From contig JANFAH010000005.1 of the NCBI GenBank assembly GCA_024663395.1, forward strand, positions 62,001 to 126,000: a DNA stretch of 64,000 nucleotides. The letters run 5' to 3'. Position numbers and translations under genes: made by a program. Positions within the stretch are counted from its first letter, which is position 1; every line of letters starts with the position of its first letter. Of the stretch, positions 23,383 through 34,549 are shown piece after piece. The notes beneath the pieces were generated by a model. It had not been told where the DNA came from and ran no database searches. It saw nothing but the letters and a program-made list of their open reading frames with translations. This stretch comes from Pisolithus tinctorius. Its lineage: Eukaryota > Basidiomycota > Agaricomycetes > Boletales > Pisolithaceae.

Positions 23383-25472
23383 TCAATTGACTCTTCTCCG
23401 GATCATGACCTTAGCCATGGGTTGGGCACAATGGCATCCCCCATGCGCAGGGTGTTTGGGACAGATTCATCGTCTTTCCGCTTCACGTCATACGACACGA
23501 CAAAATGTGCCAACATAGTTTTGAGCACAGTAGCCGCAAAAAACCGACCGGGGCTACAGCATAACACGCATGAGGAGGAGAAAATCTCTGTTGTGAAATT
23601 ATTGTGCCCACCATGCGTGTTTTCCCAAGCCAAATGACAATAGATCAGGAGTTACAGCGACCATCTGACGCCTAGAACCCTCAGACCCTTCGTTTTGCAG
23701 GTCGGCAAATCGAAATGGTTCGAACGCCTTTGGGTTTCCATACACTGCGCCATCGTGATGCATGGCATACGCTGGGAAGGCTAAAAGGGTCCCTCGAGGG
23801 ATGAAGGTTCCATCAGCGAGTGTGATATCACTCATGGCTTGCCGCGAAAGGCCCACTGGCAATTAGTGTTTGAGTTGTACAGCTGGAGCAATGGTGGGAG
23901 ATACATACAAAGTGAACTACCTTCAAAACGCAGAGTCTCTTTCAAAAAACTATCGACTTTTCGCATCTTCGAAAGAGCCTCGTTCGTCCATCCGTGGTTG
24001 CTAACAACTAGCTCTACCTCGTCGCGGAGTGCCTGTACATGCTGTGGATTTTCGGCAAGATTTAACAGCGCCTGAGAGAAAGTCTGGGGAGGGGTTGCAC
24101 GCCAACGTTAGTACATTGGTCCCGCTGGCAATTTAAGGACGTACACTTGAGGTTGTCTGCGGTAGTGGAAGTGATCAATAAAGAAGAATCGGAGATAAGT
24201 GAACGAACGTGAATGCCACCAAAATTAATGACAATCATACGTCGAGTCAATGAGGTTAGCGAAGTCTCCCGTTTAGTGTCCAAGCACCATTGCAAGAAGT
24301 CATTCTACCAGGCCTTAGAGCTTCTGAAGCATAATGAACGCGGAAGCTCACCGGTTTATCACACCAGTCGGTGCCCTCTGTTTCCATATGCTGCAGACGT
24401 TTCTTGATGACTGGACCAAGCAAAGTAACTCCCCGACTGGTCCGTCCGGAGAGATTGGTGACAACCTTCGCAACCAATCTGTCAACTGCAGTGTAAAGTA
24501 AAGAATACCGAAAGAGCGTAGAGAAAAACTGACGGTAGCATAAAACTAGGGCAAAACTTCAAAAGTTTTAGTTCTGCTACAATTGCGTGAGGGATATTTA
24601 TATTCAAATCGAGCCAGTCGGGGTCACGGCCTAGGAAAAATGGTCAATAAAACACATCTGCAGTGCATCAACTCAGCAACTTACAAAGAGGAAAGCCAAC
24701 AAACATCCGATTGCTTGCCCTACTCGCAATCTGCAGAGCGATATGTTCTACTGAGATGGCTTTCCATTCTGTAATCGAAGGAACGTTAGTAGCTTCCAGT
24801 TAAATGTGATGCAGCGAATAACCGTTGTGCTTTAAATCAAGGTACTCGTTGCATGCGGCAACAATCTCATCCCTCACATCTGCATATAGAACTGAAAGGT
24901 TACGAGTAAGAGTTGATTGAACAAGGGATACTTGATAGTTGTCGTTAAACTTCAAGCCGAACGTATATTCCATTTTCAACAACTGGATCGACCTACCTTG
25001 AATTGCAACGAACTTTCGAAAGGTGGGATTGACTTACGTTGTTTGTTGCATGGTCAAACGAAAGGTGATCCTCGGGAGCCCTTGCCAGGTACTCGAGGTG
25101 ACTGCGGTGCAAACAGACGATCCAATGAGTCAGGTTAGCGACCCTGAATACTCCAGACTTGTACTGAGTTTTGCAGTCAGTGCTGGCGTCACGAATACCG
25201 ACAAGACCCCCCTACTTTATCGTATCCCTCCTGCACGAACCGATCATGGTCGACTTCAAGCCCCTTTCCGAACCAGTACGATGCTAGTAAACTTGAGTGT
25301 CCTACGACAGGGATGTGATCGAGCTTGTTGCAGTAGACATCTTCAACAATACCCGACGTCAAGTAAGACGTACACGACTTACGTTTGGACGCCTAAGAAA
25401 ACCGAGCGAGCATGCTACAACTAGAGCGGAACAGATACCAGTGACAAGATAAGGCGTGAAGAGGGAATCCAT
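23383..25472 (-). pseudogene. Cytochrome P450 copy 2, nearly intact
   Basis: Best preserved coding frame of the three P450s. It starts MDSLFTPYLVTGICSALVVA (membrane anchor, ATG at 25472), then PVVGHSSLLASYWFGKG, YKSGVFRVANLTHW, an I-helix-side segment QWCLDTKRETSLTSL, the K-helix FLKETLRFEG, NPKAFEPFRF, and the haem loop FGLGKHA-C-PGRFFAATVLK with the cysteine codon split by an intron. Two changes spoil it: the acceptor of intron 1 reads CGG instead of CAG (near 25354), and a base is missing near 23420, which alters only the last dozen residues (NPWLRS instead of NPMAK-type). It could still make protein if an alternative acceptor is used. Likely ER-bound monooxygenase; substrate unknown. Confidence 0.75.
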
Positions 25473-25659
25473 GAGCTGGGCGTTAACCAAGAGCTGACTG
25501 GGTCAACAACGTTGCAATAGTCGTATTATACCCTCCAGACTCCATATAGTGAAGGTGGGAACTGACAGTGACTATCGCAGTGCACTTCGAAGTCTAGCTG
25601 CAATGGCCATACAGTACAGGTTTCTGACGGAGCTAGGGTGGTGACCTTACGATTACGAA

Positions 25660-27070
25660 GCTGATGGCACACTAGCAGTTGTTTCAAAGTTGTTCCTGGA
25701 TGCGGTCGACTGAGTCCAGGTTTGGAAAGCGCCTTTGTCTTGTGAGGTTTTGACGGCTTGGAGATAACGACCGCTGGAACTAGCACACCATTCCGACAGT
25801 GCAGTGGTGAAGGCCGAGCTTAAGGTCATGGACGCTGGAGATACGGACAGTACTTGGCGTGCGCCACTTGGTAATAGAGTAGCCTGCGGAACGGGACGCG
25901 TTGCAGGTACCTTATATCAAGAGTTACATACCAAATGCTCTGCTGGGAGTATCGCTTCGAACGACTAGCTGAAGTATATTGCCATATTTAGCTAGAAAGG
26001 GGTCGCACAGACCTCCGGTGTGAACGCTGCTCAACTTTGAGCGCGCCTCATCATTTAATGACATAATTGATCCATTGACAATGTATCTGAAGGGCCCACA
26101 TTTTCTCTGTCCAATCAATGAGCTCTGTGTTTCAACTGGGACAGTTCTCATTTCTCAGCATACAAATGCTTAGGCTGATCGTAGAGTGCACTGCTATCGA
26201 GCAACCTGTATTGCGAGAATTGCGGTTACGTGATAGTACGCTTACGTGTTCCCATCTTTTGTATGGCCGAACACCCTTGATAATCGTGGTAACATTTTCA
26301 TGTCGCCAAAAGAGCTCCGATACCAGTGAGAACATTGTACGGAAGATTGAAAAGAAGAAGGAGCAAGAATATCACCGCAAGGCCAAGGTGGCAATGACTG
26401 ATGGGCAAGAAAGTAGGCTGGTGGATAATTTGGCTACTACTGCGGCTTTTGAGCTCCTGATCGTGATCTTGTCGGCACAGGTGGACGACGCACGAAGCCT
26501 CCAAAAGGTCTCATGAGGAATGGAAAATTCCGAGGGAACAAATATTTCATGAGGTGAAGTCTGAGAGGACAGTCTAATAAACGGAACTCTGGCTCTCATC
26601 ACTGCAGTCGGGTATCTATGGCCCAGCCATACACAAGGTGTCCACCGTCCACGACGGCTCATTCTCTAGTTCACTGATCTAATTCAGTGGGGCAATTGGC
26701 TCGGGGTTTAAGGTTCGGATATCAGGTAGGGAAAGCCGCAGCAGAGGTATCAACGCTCTAGTTCGAAGCATCGGTGCTTTGTCACTTTGCGGCGAACCTA
26801 TACCGGCAGTAGTAATCCGAGAAAACTTTGAACGCGTGCGGCTGAGAAGCTGTGAGTGGCTGTACCTCTTCACAGGGAGACATGGGAAACAATGAACAAC
26901 TAACACATCTCTAAGTCGAATGCTGTCCTTGAAGCCACGCAGAACATCTCTTGGACTAGAGTACCAGTCATGGAGAGAAATAAATTCAAAGTGCGAACCC
27001 CTGGAAAGGGCCAGGGAAGTACAAGAGCGAGAAGTGCGAATCGAAGCACAACATATAAGACGAGTTAATC
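25660..27070. other. Region between P450-2 and P450-3
   Basis: Only short open frames occur. One plus-strand frame at 26118-26516 has a basic, coiled-coil-like segment (IVRKIEKKKEQEYHRKAKV) but no start or splice signals that I trust. The right end (about 26930-27040) is the 3' tail of P450-3. No other feature is seen. Confidence 0.35.
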
Positions 27071-27075
27071 AGCAC

Positions 27076-29152
27076 TCAATCGACTCTCCTCCGGAACATG
27101 ATCTTGGTCATGGGGTTAGGCGCAATAGCATCCCCTGCGTACAAGGTGTCTGGCTGAGACTCATCATTTCCCCTCTTGACGTCATACAACATGACAATAT
27201 GCGCCAACATAGTTTTGAGCGCGGTAGCCGCAAAAAATCGGCCAGGGCTACAGCATAACGTGCATGAGGAGGTAAATTTAATTGGGAAAATTGCGTGCCC
27301 ACCACGTGTGTTTTCCAAAGCCAAATGATAACAAATCCGGGGTTACAGCGACCATTTGATGCCTAGAACCCTCAGATTCTTTGTTTCGCATGTTGGCAAA
27401 TCGAAACGGCTCAAACTCTTTTGGGTTTTCATACACTGCATCGTCGCGATGCATGGCATACGCTGGGAAGGCCAAAAAGGTTCCTTGAGGGATGAAGGTT
27501 CCATCAGGGAGTGTGATGTCACTCATTGCTTTCCGCGAAACGCCCACTGACAATTTTGAGCTGACCAGCTGGAGTGATGAAAAGGGAGACACACAAACAG
27601 CAAGCCCGTCAAAACGCTGAGTCTCTTTCAGAAAACTATCGACTTTTCGCATCTTCGAAAGACCCTCTTTCGTCCACCCGTACTTACTAACAACCAGCTC
27701 GACCTCTTCGCGGAGTGCCTGTGCATGTCGTGGATGTTCTGCAAGATGTAAGAGCGCCTGAGAGAGAGTCTGGAAACAGACACCACACTGAAATCAGCGC
27801 GCCGGTCCCGCTGGTAATTAAGAACGCACGTTCGAGGTCGTCTGTGGTAGTGGAAGTGATCAATAAAGAAGAATTGGAAATAAGCGAACGAACGTGAATG
27901 CCACCAAAATTAACAGCGATGATACGCTGGGTCAGTGAAGTTAGGGAAGTCTCCCGCTTAGCATCCAGGCACCACTGCAAGAAGTCATTCTACCAGATCT
28001 TAGCACTTCCAAGGTACAACGAGCGCAGGGGCTCACCGGTTTACCGCACCAGTTGGTGCCCTCTGTTTCCATATATTGCAGACGTTCCTTAATTACTGGA
28101 CCAAGGAAAGTAACCCCCCGACTTGTCCGTCCGGAGAGATTGGTGAGAAACTTCGCAGCTAGTCTATCAACTTCGGCGTAAAGCAAAGCACAATGAAAGA
28201 GCGTAGAGAAAAACGGACGGTAACAAAAAATTAGGAAAGAGTCTCAAAATTCTTGCTTCGTCCACAACTGCACGTGGGAGATTTATATTCAATTCGAGCC
28301 AACCGGGGTCACGGCCTAGGCCAATGAAAGATATGCACGGTGCATCAACTCGGTGACCTACAAAGAGGGAGGCCAACAAACATCCGATTGCTTGCCCTGC
28401 TTGCCATCTGGAGAGCAACATGCACTACTGAGATGGCCTTCCATTCTGTAATCAAATGACCGTTAGTAGCTTCCAGTTAGATGTGATGCAGTAAATGACC
28501 ATCGTGCTTTATATCAAGGTATTCGTTGCATGCGACGACAATCTCGTCCCTCATGTCTGCATATAAGACGGAAAGGCTGCGAGTAAGAGTTGATTGAATA
28601 ATGGATATATGATAATTGTCGCTGATCTTCAAGCCTAGCGTATATTCTAATTTCATGATCTGCAGTGACCTACATTGAATTACAACCAACATCCGAAAAA
28701 TGGGATTGACTTACGTTATCCGCTGCCTCCATAAAGGACAGGTGATCATCGGGAGCCCTTGCCACGTGCTCAAGGTGACTGCGGTCCAAACAGACAACCC
28801 AATGTGTCAAGTTAGCGATCCTAAATCTCCAGATTTGTACTGAATTATTGCAGTCAGCACCATCCTCACGGATACCGACACAAAAGACCCCCCACTTTGT
28901 CGTATCCCTCCTGCACAAACCGACGACGGTCGACTTCGAGTCCTTTCGTGAACCAGTACGATGCCAATAAACTTGAGTGGCCTACAATAGGGATGTGATC
29001 GAGCTTGTTACAGAGCACACCTTCAACAATCCCTGATCGCTGTTAAGATGCGTTTGACTTACGTTTGGACGCCTAAGAAGCTTGAATGAACATGCCACAA
29101 CTAGAGCAGCACAGATACTAGCGACGAGATAAGGCGTGGAGAGGAAATCCAT
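27076..29152 (-). pseudogene. Cytochrome P450 copy 3
   Basis: The same gene as copies 1 and 2, without its HET neighbours. It starts at 29152 with the membrane anchor MDFLSTPY...ICAALVVACSF. Middle exons encode HWVVCLDRSHLEHVARAPDD, QSTLTRSLSVLYADMRDE and CNEYLDIKHDGH, then NRMFVGLPLC, LFPNF and NFGGIHV. The C-terminal exons are intact: FLKETQRF, NPKEFEPFRF, FGFGKHT-C-PGRFFAATALK, and a clean end MTKIMFRRRVD. Relative to copies 1 and 2 one base is missing near 28825, in the exon that should read YKSG.F.IANL, and this breaks the frame. With that base it would be intact. Microsomal monooxygenase; substrate not predictable. Confidence 0.75.
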
Positions 29153-29159
29153 GAGGTGG

Positions 29160-30630
29160 ACGTTAACCAAGAGTTGGTTTGGCCGACGACCTTGAAGAGC
29201 GACGATAATATACCATCCAGACACCCGTGGAAGCAGAGAAACCGACGGTGTCTATCGTCGGAGTGCATATGAAAGAGATATCCACCTGCCGACGGTATAA
29301 TCTATGTCATAAAGTTCGAAGCCTGCCTGCGGTAGCTAGGCGTTGCTCCCGACGGAGCCGGAGTGACGGTAACCTTGGACCAATGTTTATGAAGCCTTAC
29401 CGTATCCGAACAGTGGACGATCCTAGATAATCTCGCAGGTCAAATACTTACTATTGCAATATCGAGATTAGAGTCGCTGTATCTGGATGAATGGTGAGAT
29501 TCCAGATTTCTTCTTCCGGTGCTAGGTAAGTCAACTGACCACGACCGTTGAACTTCGGAAATAACTGTGACACATGACTTCTGTCCCCGTGCCGTCGCTA
29601 TTCGCCGAGTGGCATCATAACCTAATAATATCACAACCACGAGGATCGGAGCTCAGTACGCCCATATGTCAGCCTGCGGAGGTAGAGTTACAAAAATCGA
29701 GGGTCAAAAGTCACAAAAAGGGCATGTAAGTGCGTGTGTGTCGACAGTGGATAAAGTGCACTTGCCTCCTGCTTTGCACAAGAAGAACCACCCTATCATG
29801 ATAGAGGAGAGTAGTTGTGGTACAAACAATAGTAAATACCCTGTCGACTCGCGGGAGAAAGGGGCTAAACAGAAGCCTATCACCGAACGTAACAGGTAAG
29901 TGAGAAGGGTGGCCGCCTATACACTGCAAGCACTTCAAAAAAGTAGAATGATACACTATTCATGGGACGTCGCCGGTGTGGACACAACGGGAATCGTGTC
30001 AAGATGGTAGCGTGACAAAGACTGTGGCCAGATAGGGGTGTCATCTGGCACGGAAAGGTCTACCCTACTACTATCACACATTTCCAACGACCTTTGAATG
30101 CAGAGCTCTCTGGAGTTCCGCAGTCCGGATTGCTTCGGACAACAATATCACCCTGGCACCACGTGTTGGGCGTCATGTTTTTTAGGTCGTCGACCTGTGC
30201 TCGGAGGGTACGTAAGGGAGATTAATATTGGATAATCTTACCTCCGTGGTGCAAGAATATTTGAACTCACGATAGTCGAACGCTTCAGACATCCTTACGA
30301 GGGCAGACAAGAGGCTTCCAGCGACACGTAGAAAATTGGACGATATAAACAAACCAGATGACCGCGTGTGTTTCTTTCGTTCGTCCTCACTTTAAGGTGA
30401 CAGCGATGATTGCACAAAGCCTCACATGCAGGTGGAGAACCGACGTGAATTGGAGCTCCTAAATTGAACAGATAGCAAGGCGGTATTCTTGGGAAGGGAT
30501 CAACTTGCGGAAAGTCCCCAAACATTTCATTGTGGGTGACGCATATGAAATATCATCTAGAACGACTCAGGGGCACAATTAGCCTCGCACTCATTCGGTG
30601 ATTAGGGGGTGTCTTCCATTTCTTCTTCCC
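29160..30630. other. P450-3 upstream region and RBR gene promoter side
   Basis: The left half (29360-29850) resembles the P450-1 upstream DNA (15990-16480). The right half is the 5' side of the RBR gene. Short frames at 29666-29899 (+) and 30295-30525 (-) have no recognisable motif. No RNA gene or mobile element is seen. Confidence 0.4.
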
Positions 30631-30638
30631 CCAAAGAC

Positions 30639-31834
30639 ATGGCCTCAGCTCTTCTACGGAAACGACCTGCACCTGCTGACGACGGCGAGTGGGACGTCGA
30701 CACACAAGTCCTCATAACAGAACTACTTCTTCAAGATATAGACACCTTCAACCCTGCTCGAGTCCGTGGGCAAGCTAATTCGAGCGACGCTGGTTCTCCT
30801 ATGGGTAATCTATCCGCTCTTGCTGGCCGTTTGAAAGACGCGTTGCAGAGAACGGGGACTCTGCGTTTGACAGCTAGGTCGAGCTCCAAGCGTAGCCGTG
30901 GGGAACAAAGTGCAATCATTCCCGACGCACAGGAGTTGCTTGGGCAATTTGCATTACTGGCAGAGGCAGAGTTTGATGACCGTAGAGCCGCAGAAGCCGT
31001 TGCGCGAGGAGAGATCTTCCCGAACCTACGGAAGCCCAGAAAGCCATTCAAAGGCTAGGGCCCCTCTCGTTGTATGTTCCTCCATGACTAATGAGCACAA
31101 AACTGAACGGGTCACAGGGTTAACGACGAAGAAACCAGAGAAGACACGACGAAACCTGAGAACAGAACGCGACCCATGACAAGATCCGTAACTAAAGCCT
31201 TGAAGGAGAGAGAGATGTAAGTCATGAATTGCATCCGACTGGATATCACAGCCAACCAACCCCCTATCGTGGCAGTTGCGTCGTCTGCGGAGAAATATGC
31301 AACGTATATACTTCGTTGAGCGCACCATGCTCACATCGCTTCTGTCGTCAGTGCGTGGCAGATATGGTGGAAGCTGCGTGCCGCGATGAACAACTCTTTC
31401 CATTGCAATGTTGCCTTCAACTACTCCCGGTAGATCCTCTGCTCAAAAGCTTGCCCAAAGAACGGCGCAAAGCGATCCAGGAGAAAATTATAGAAGCATC
31501 GATTCCAACCTCTCAGCGGATATATTGTCCTAAGGCGACATGTTCCGCATTCATGGGCGAAGTGAAGACAAATACAAGGCAGCTTGAGCGTACGTGCGCC
31601 AAGTGTAACACACTGGTCTGCTTGAAATGCACGGAGCAAGCTCACCCAGGTGACGACTGCAAGCAGAACTCACTCGCGCGTGAGGTGAAGGCGCTTGCAG
31701 CCAAGGAGAGGTGGCAGACTTGCCCCGGCTGCAAGATGATAGTGGAACGTGTTTCAGGATGTTCTCACATGCTATGTCGATGTGGGACAGCATTTTGTTA
31801 CAGCTGTGGCACGAAAGGATGTTCTAAACACTGA
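30639..31834 (+). CDS. RBR-type E3 ubiquitin ligase
   Basis: Exon 1 starts at ATG 30639 (MASALLRKRPAPADD). Introns at about 31071-31118 (GTATGT...CACAG) and 31216-31250 (GTAAGT...CACAG) join to the last exon. The C-terminal half has the RING1-IBR-RING2 order: CVVC with CSHRFCRQC for RING1; CPKATC, CAKC and CLKC for IBR; and CPGCKMIVERVSGCSHMLCR with CGTAFCYSCG for RING2. The cysteine in GCSHM is the position that carries the thioester ubiquitin in RBR ligases. To join exon 1 to the frame of exon 2 (TEAQKAIQRLG, then VNDEETRED) one base must be inserted or two removed near 31025, so a sequence error or mutation is present. The N-terminal part is disordered with a short helical segment. Confidence 0.75.
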
Positions 31835-31849
31835 TCGATGATCACCCGT

Positions 31850-32205
31850 CGGGATAGAACAACCTTTTTGTAGATAAGATGGAAAGGTAAGGTGCAGACT
31901 CGTATGTCCTGGTATTGATGTACTCAATGGACTCCATTTTCAAAGCTTCGGCAGTGCGGATCCGTGGTTGTTTGGACTTCGTAATTTTAGCCACGGAAAG
32001 ACGTTGATTGATAAGTGTAATATTGATGAAGAGATGAACTTTACGATGTCCGTAGCAGTCCTAGAGCTTGAACGTTGTGCTTCGTGGGGGAAAAAAATCC
32101 GGATTTTGCGTGCTTCACCCTTCGTTCCAGAACTAAGGTCGCTAGGACCAAAGTTCTCCAAAAGGACATGACAGAGATGATGAACAGACCCGTAAGTGTA
32201 CAGCT
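31850..32205. other. Convergent 3' ends, no gene seen
   Basis: This is the short interval between the 3' ends of the RBR gene (+) and RRP7 (-). A 67-codon plus-strand frame at 31968-32171 has no recognisable feature. Probably untranslated and terminator DNA. Confidence 0.4.
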
Positions 32206-32207
32206 TG

Positions 32208-33229
32208 TCAGTAAGGCTTGAAACGACGGGACTGCTTCAGTTTCTCTATTCGGGCTTTGTCCGCTTCGAAGTTTTTCTTGAGATCCATGATAGCTACATT
32301 GGAAGGCTCAGTTGCACATAATGCAACACGCGTTCGATGGTTTACCTTTTCGCTGTTTTTCCGCTTTTTGGAACGCGTAGAACGACGCTTTCTCCTTTGA
32401 TTCCTTCTTCTTTTTACTGCCAGTCTTCCCAGTAGCCTGGAACTGCTTGTTGGCAACGCCAACGCCACCGCCAAGCGTTTTACCATACGCTCCTCCACGA
32501 GTGACCAGAGTGAAACCGTCCTCGTCCACTATCGCCTCTCCTTTGCGATAGGCCGACTGTCGTCTGCTCTTGGCGAGCTCGAACTCATAGAGTTCCATGG
32601 CGGTGTCTGCATGTGCCTTGACGATGTCCAGAGGGGGTCGTTGTTCATCGTAGAGAGCACGGTAGCGAGCCAACCCTCTCAGTTCCTCAGATGATGGCCA
32701 AGAGCGTGCTTTTGGTAGGGGTGTGAGCGCCTTTGAAAGCGAAGACGAATCGAGGAAGACAAGGTGTGCGACGGCGCCGGTTTTGCGAAGGGTGCGATGA
32801 GGGCTAGTAGGCAGTGGGACTACAGTAGGGGTGCCGGTTCATCCCTCTTTTTGTCTTTGCGATTTTTTCGAGGTCGGGTTTCTGCGTTTTCTTCGGTGTC
32901 GACTTCCATAGATGAGTCCGGGGCATCTTCATCTTCATCTTCGCTACCACTCCCGCTCCCCGATGCATCCCCCTGCAGCTCTGTATCGTCCAAATCATTC
33001 TGATCGAATATCACCCGCTCCACCGTACCGGCGTATCTGAAAAAAGTGACAGTTCACGTTCCGTAGCGTCTACGGGTACGTTGACGAGAAAGAGCGTTCT
33101 GTCCGCGGGAAAAGTCGATTTTGAGGACTTTGAGGAGGATGCATGTGCCTTTGCGTATATGATATGCGTTGAATGAGGGTATGCGACTGGAAGGACTGTG
33201 AAGCCCGACACGATCTTTGGAAGTGCCAT
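32208..33229 (-). CDS. RRP7: Ribosomal RNA-processing protein 7
   Basis: Rrp7 is a component of the small-subunit processome, acting in the nucleolus in pre-18S rRNA processing. ATG at 33229 starts MALPKIVSGFTVLPV, followed by an RRM-like segment with RTLFLVNVPVDATERELSLF, then an acidic linker (SGSGSGSEDEDEDAPDSS), an alpha-helical part (DIVKAHADTAMELYEFELAK), and the family's C-terminal signature: FYAFQKAEKQRK, an intron (about 32294-32345), then DLKKNFEADKARIEKLKQ and the terminal RRFKPY. The frame breaks once, in a run of six T near 33045: with seven T it would read LFFRYAGTVERVIFD, the expected RRM strand. Everything else is consistent with a working gene. Confidence 0.85.
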
Positions 33230-33420
33230 GACAGGCGGTCACCGTGTGGCGGAGACTGTAACAGATGGAGCATTTCCTTTTCGTCCCTTTGCTTGTCCTC
33301 ATCAAGCTCGATCCGTAAGTATTAGGGCGAGAGCAACATTCCTGAGAAACATAACAAGACTGTCATCTGCATGGGTCACTACTGTACCTCGTAAACAAGC
33401 TAATAGACTGGTGTCACGTA

Positions 33421-34535
33421 TAGGGTTGTTCACGGGTAACACCGCGGGTCGGCAAACGAACACCGTACCCGTACCCGCCAACACCGTACCCCCAGCGGGT
33501 ACGGGTTGACACCGACCCGTCTTACCCGCGGTAGTGTTGAGTACCCGCGGTGTGGTACAAACCCGCGGGTAGTGCAGTCAAAAAGCAATCATTCTACATT
33601 CATTGAGAGACTGACTAGCTAAGAACAACTACTCCGATGGACGTTTTCCTTCTGCCGGATGATTGCAATAAGGTCTTCTGGTGATACCACATCATGACGC
33701 ATCCATGACCCAAGACACAAGAAGGCCCGCACAGAGTTTCCAGACAGCCGATTACGGGTGAAATGCAACAGCTGTCGGCCCTGTGAGAATACCCGCTCAA
33801 CTGCGGTAGACGTTGCTGGATGAATGGGACAGCCCATGACTGTGAGCCAAGGTCATGCTAAAACAATAAGACAAGTGAACTCACCAGGAACACTGAGATA
33901 GTCAAGAGCCATGCGGTGAAGATTTGGATACTTCTCTTTCATTTTGGTCCACCACTTAAGGGCATCAGCAACAGACTCGATTTTTTCTTGCAAGTACTCA
34001 TCGAGCTCATCCTTTGGAAGGGAGGTCGTTGCAAGTGAGAAGTTTCCAACACCGTTGCATTCCTTCCAGGGCTAGATTAGCAACCTGAAATGAAACCAAT
34101 AATGTAGTGCACCTGACTCTTGGTCTCGTCAGAGGGATCTGGTGTGGGCACACACACTCGAAGGGAAAACGGACTCGGGTTTGGTGTTACCAGTTCTTGG
34201 GGGGGCCAAACTTTTACACCCCACTTTTCCTTCTCTCACTGTTTTCGGGTCGTCATGACTGCAACGCAGTTTTATGAAGTCAAGTGAATCTAGAGCAGCA
34301 TAGATGCCCCGCCGCACTATGAAGGAACCCCGTCATACCCAGCCACAATCGGAGATCCGTGCTACATACACATACACAAACAAACAAATTTTCAGGGGCT
34401 TACCCGCCAAAAACCCGTACACCGCGGGTACGGGTGCGGTGTTGGCACGGGTTGGAGTTGTACCACACCGTACCCGTACCCTCCATACCTGTGACCAAAA
34501 TACCGCGGTGTTACCCGTACCCGTGAACAACCCTA
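33421..34535. mobile_element. Non-autonomous hAT element, complete ends
   Basis: A 1115-bp element with terminal inverted repeats. The left end reads TAGGGTTGTTCACGGGTA and the right end is its reverse complement (...TACCCGTGAACAACCCTA). Both sides carry the same 8-bp direct duplication GTCACGTA (33413-33420 and 34536-34543), the hallmark length for hAT insertions. Subterminal DNA on both sides is packed with copies of CGGGTACGGGT-like and ACCGCGGGT words in both orientations, as expected for hAT transposase binding sites. Inside lies only the 3' end of a transposase gene, so it must depend on another copy to move. It separates RRP7 from the damaged gene at 34550. Confidence 0.92.
33619..34065 (-). 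pseudogene. hAT transposase, C-terminal remnant
   Basis: Read on the minus strand, one exon gives DELDEYLQEKIESVADALKW and KEKYPNLHRMALDYLSVP, and after an intron (about 33816-33885, GTGAGT...ATCCAG) a second gives ATSTAVERVFSQGRQLLHFT, RNRLS and RAFLCLGSW. This is the hAT dimerisation domain (hATC, PF05699), including the conserved W and the S.ERVFS motif. The catalytic part and the zinc finger are absent: the element's other end begins shortly upstream. Not functional alone. Confidence 0.85.
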
Positions 34536-34549
34536 GTCACGTATGCAGC

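Larger units (their letters stand above)
16797..25650. repeat. Segmental duplication, unit 2
   Basis: Counterpart of 6279-16000 with the same gene order: HET-A remnant (+), HET-B' (-), intergenic DNA, P450-2 (-). The left edge is the junction with the HET-B fragment at about 16797. The right edge fades in the P450 upstream DNA near 25650. A third, shorter unit containing only the P450 follows at about 26930-29780. Confidence 0.85.

Noticed and set aside
33421..33440. TAGGGTTG taken as a telomere-like repeat
   Set aside because: It occurs once per end as part of an inverted repeat with an 8-bp target duplication; this is a hAT terminus.
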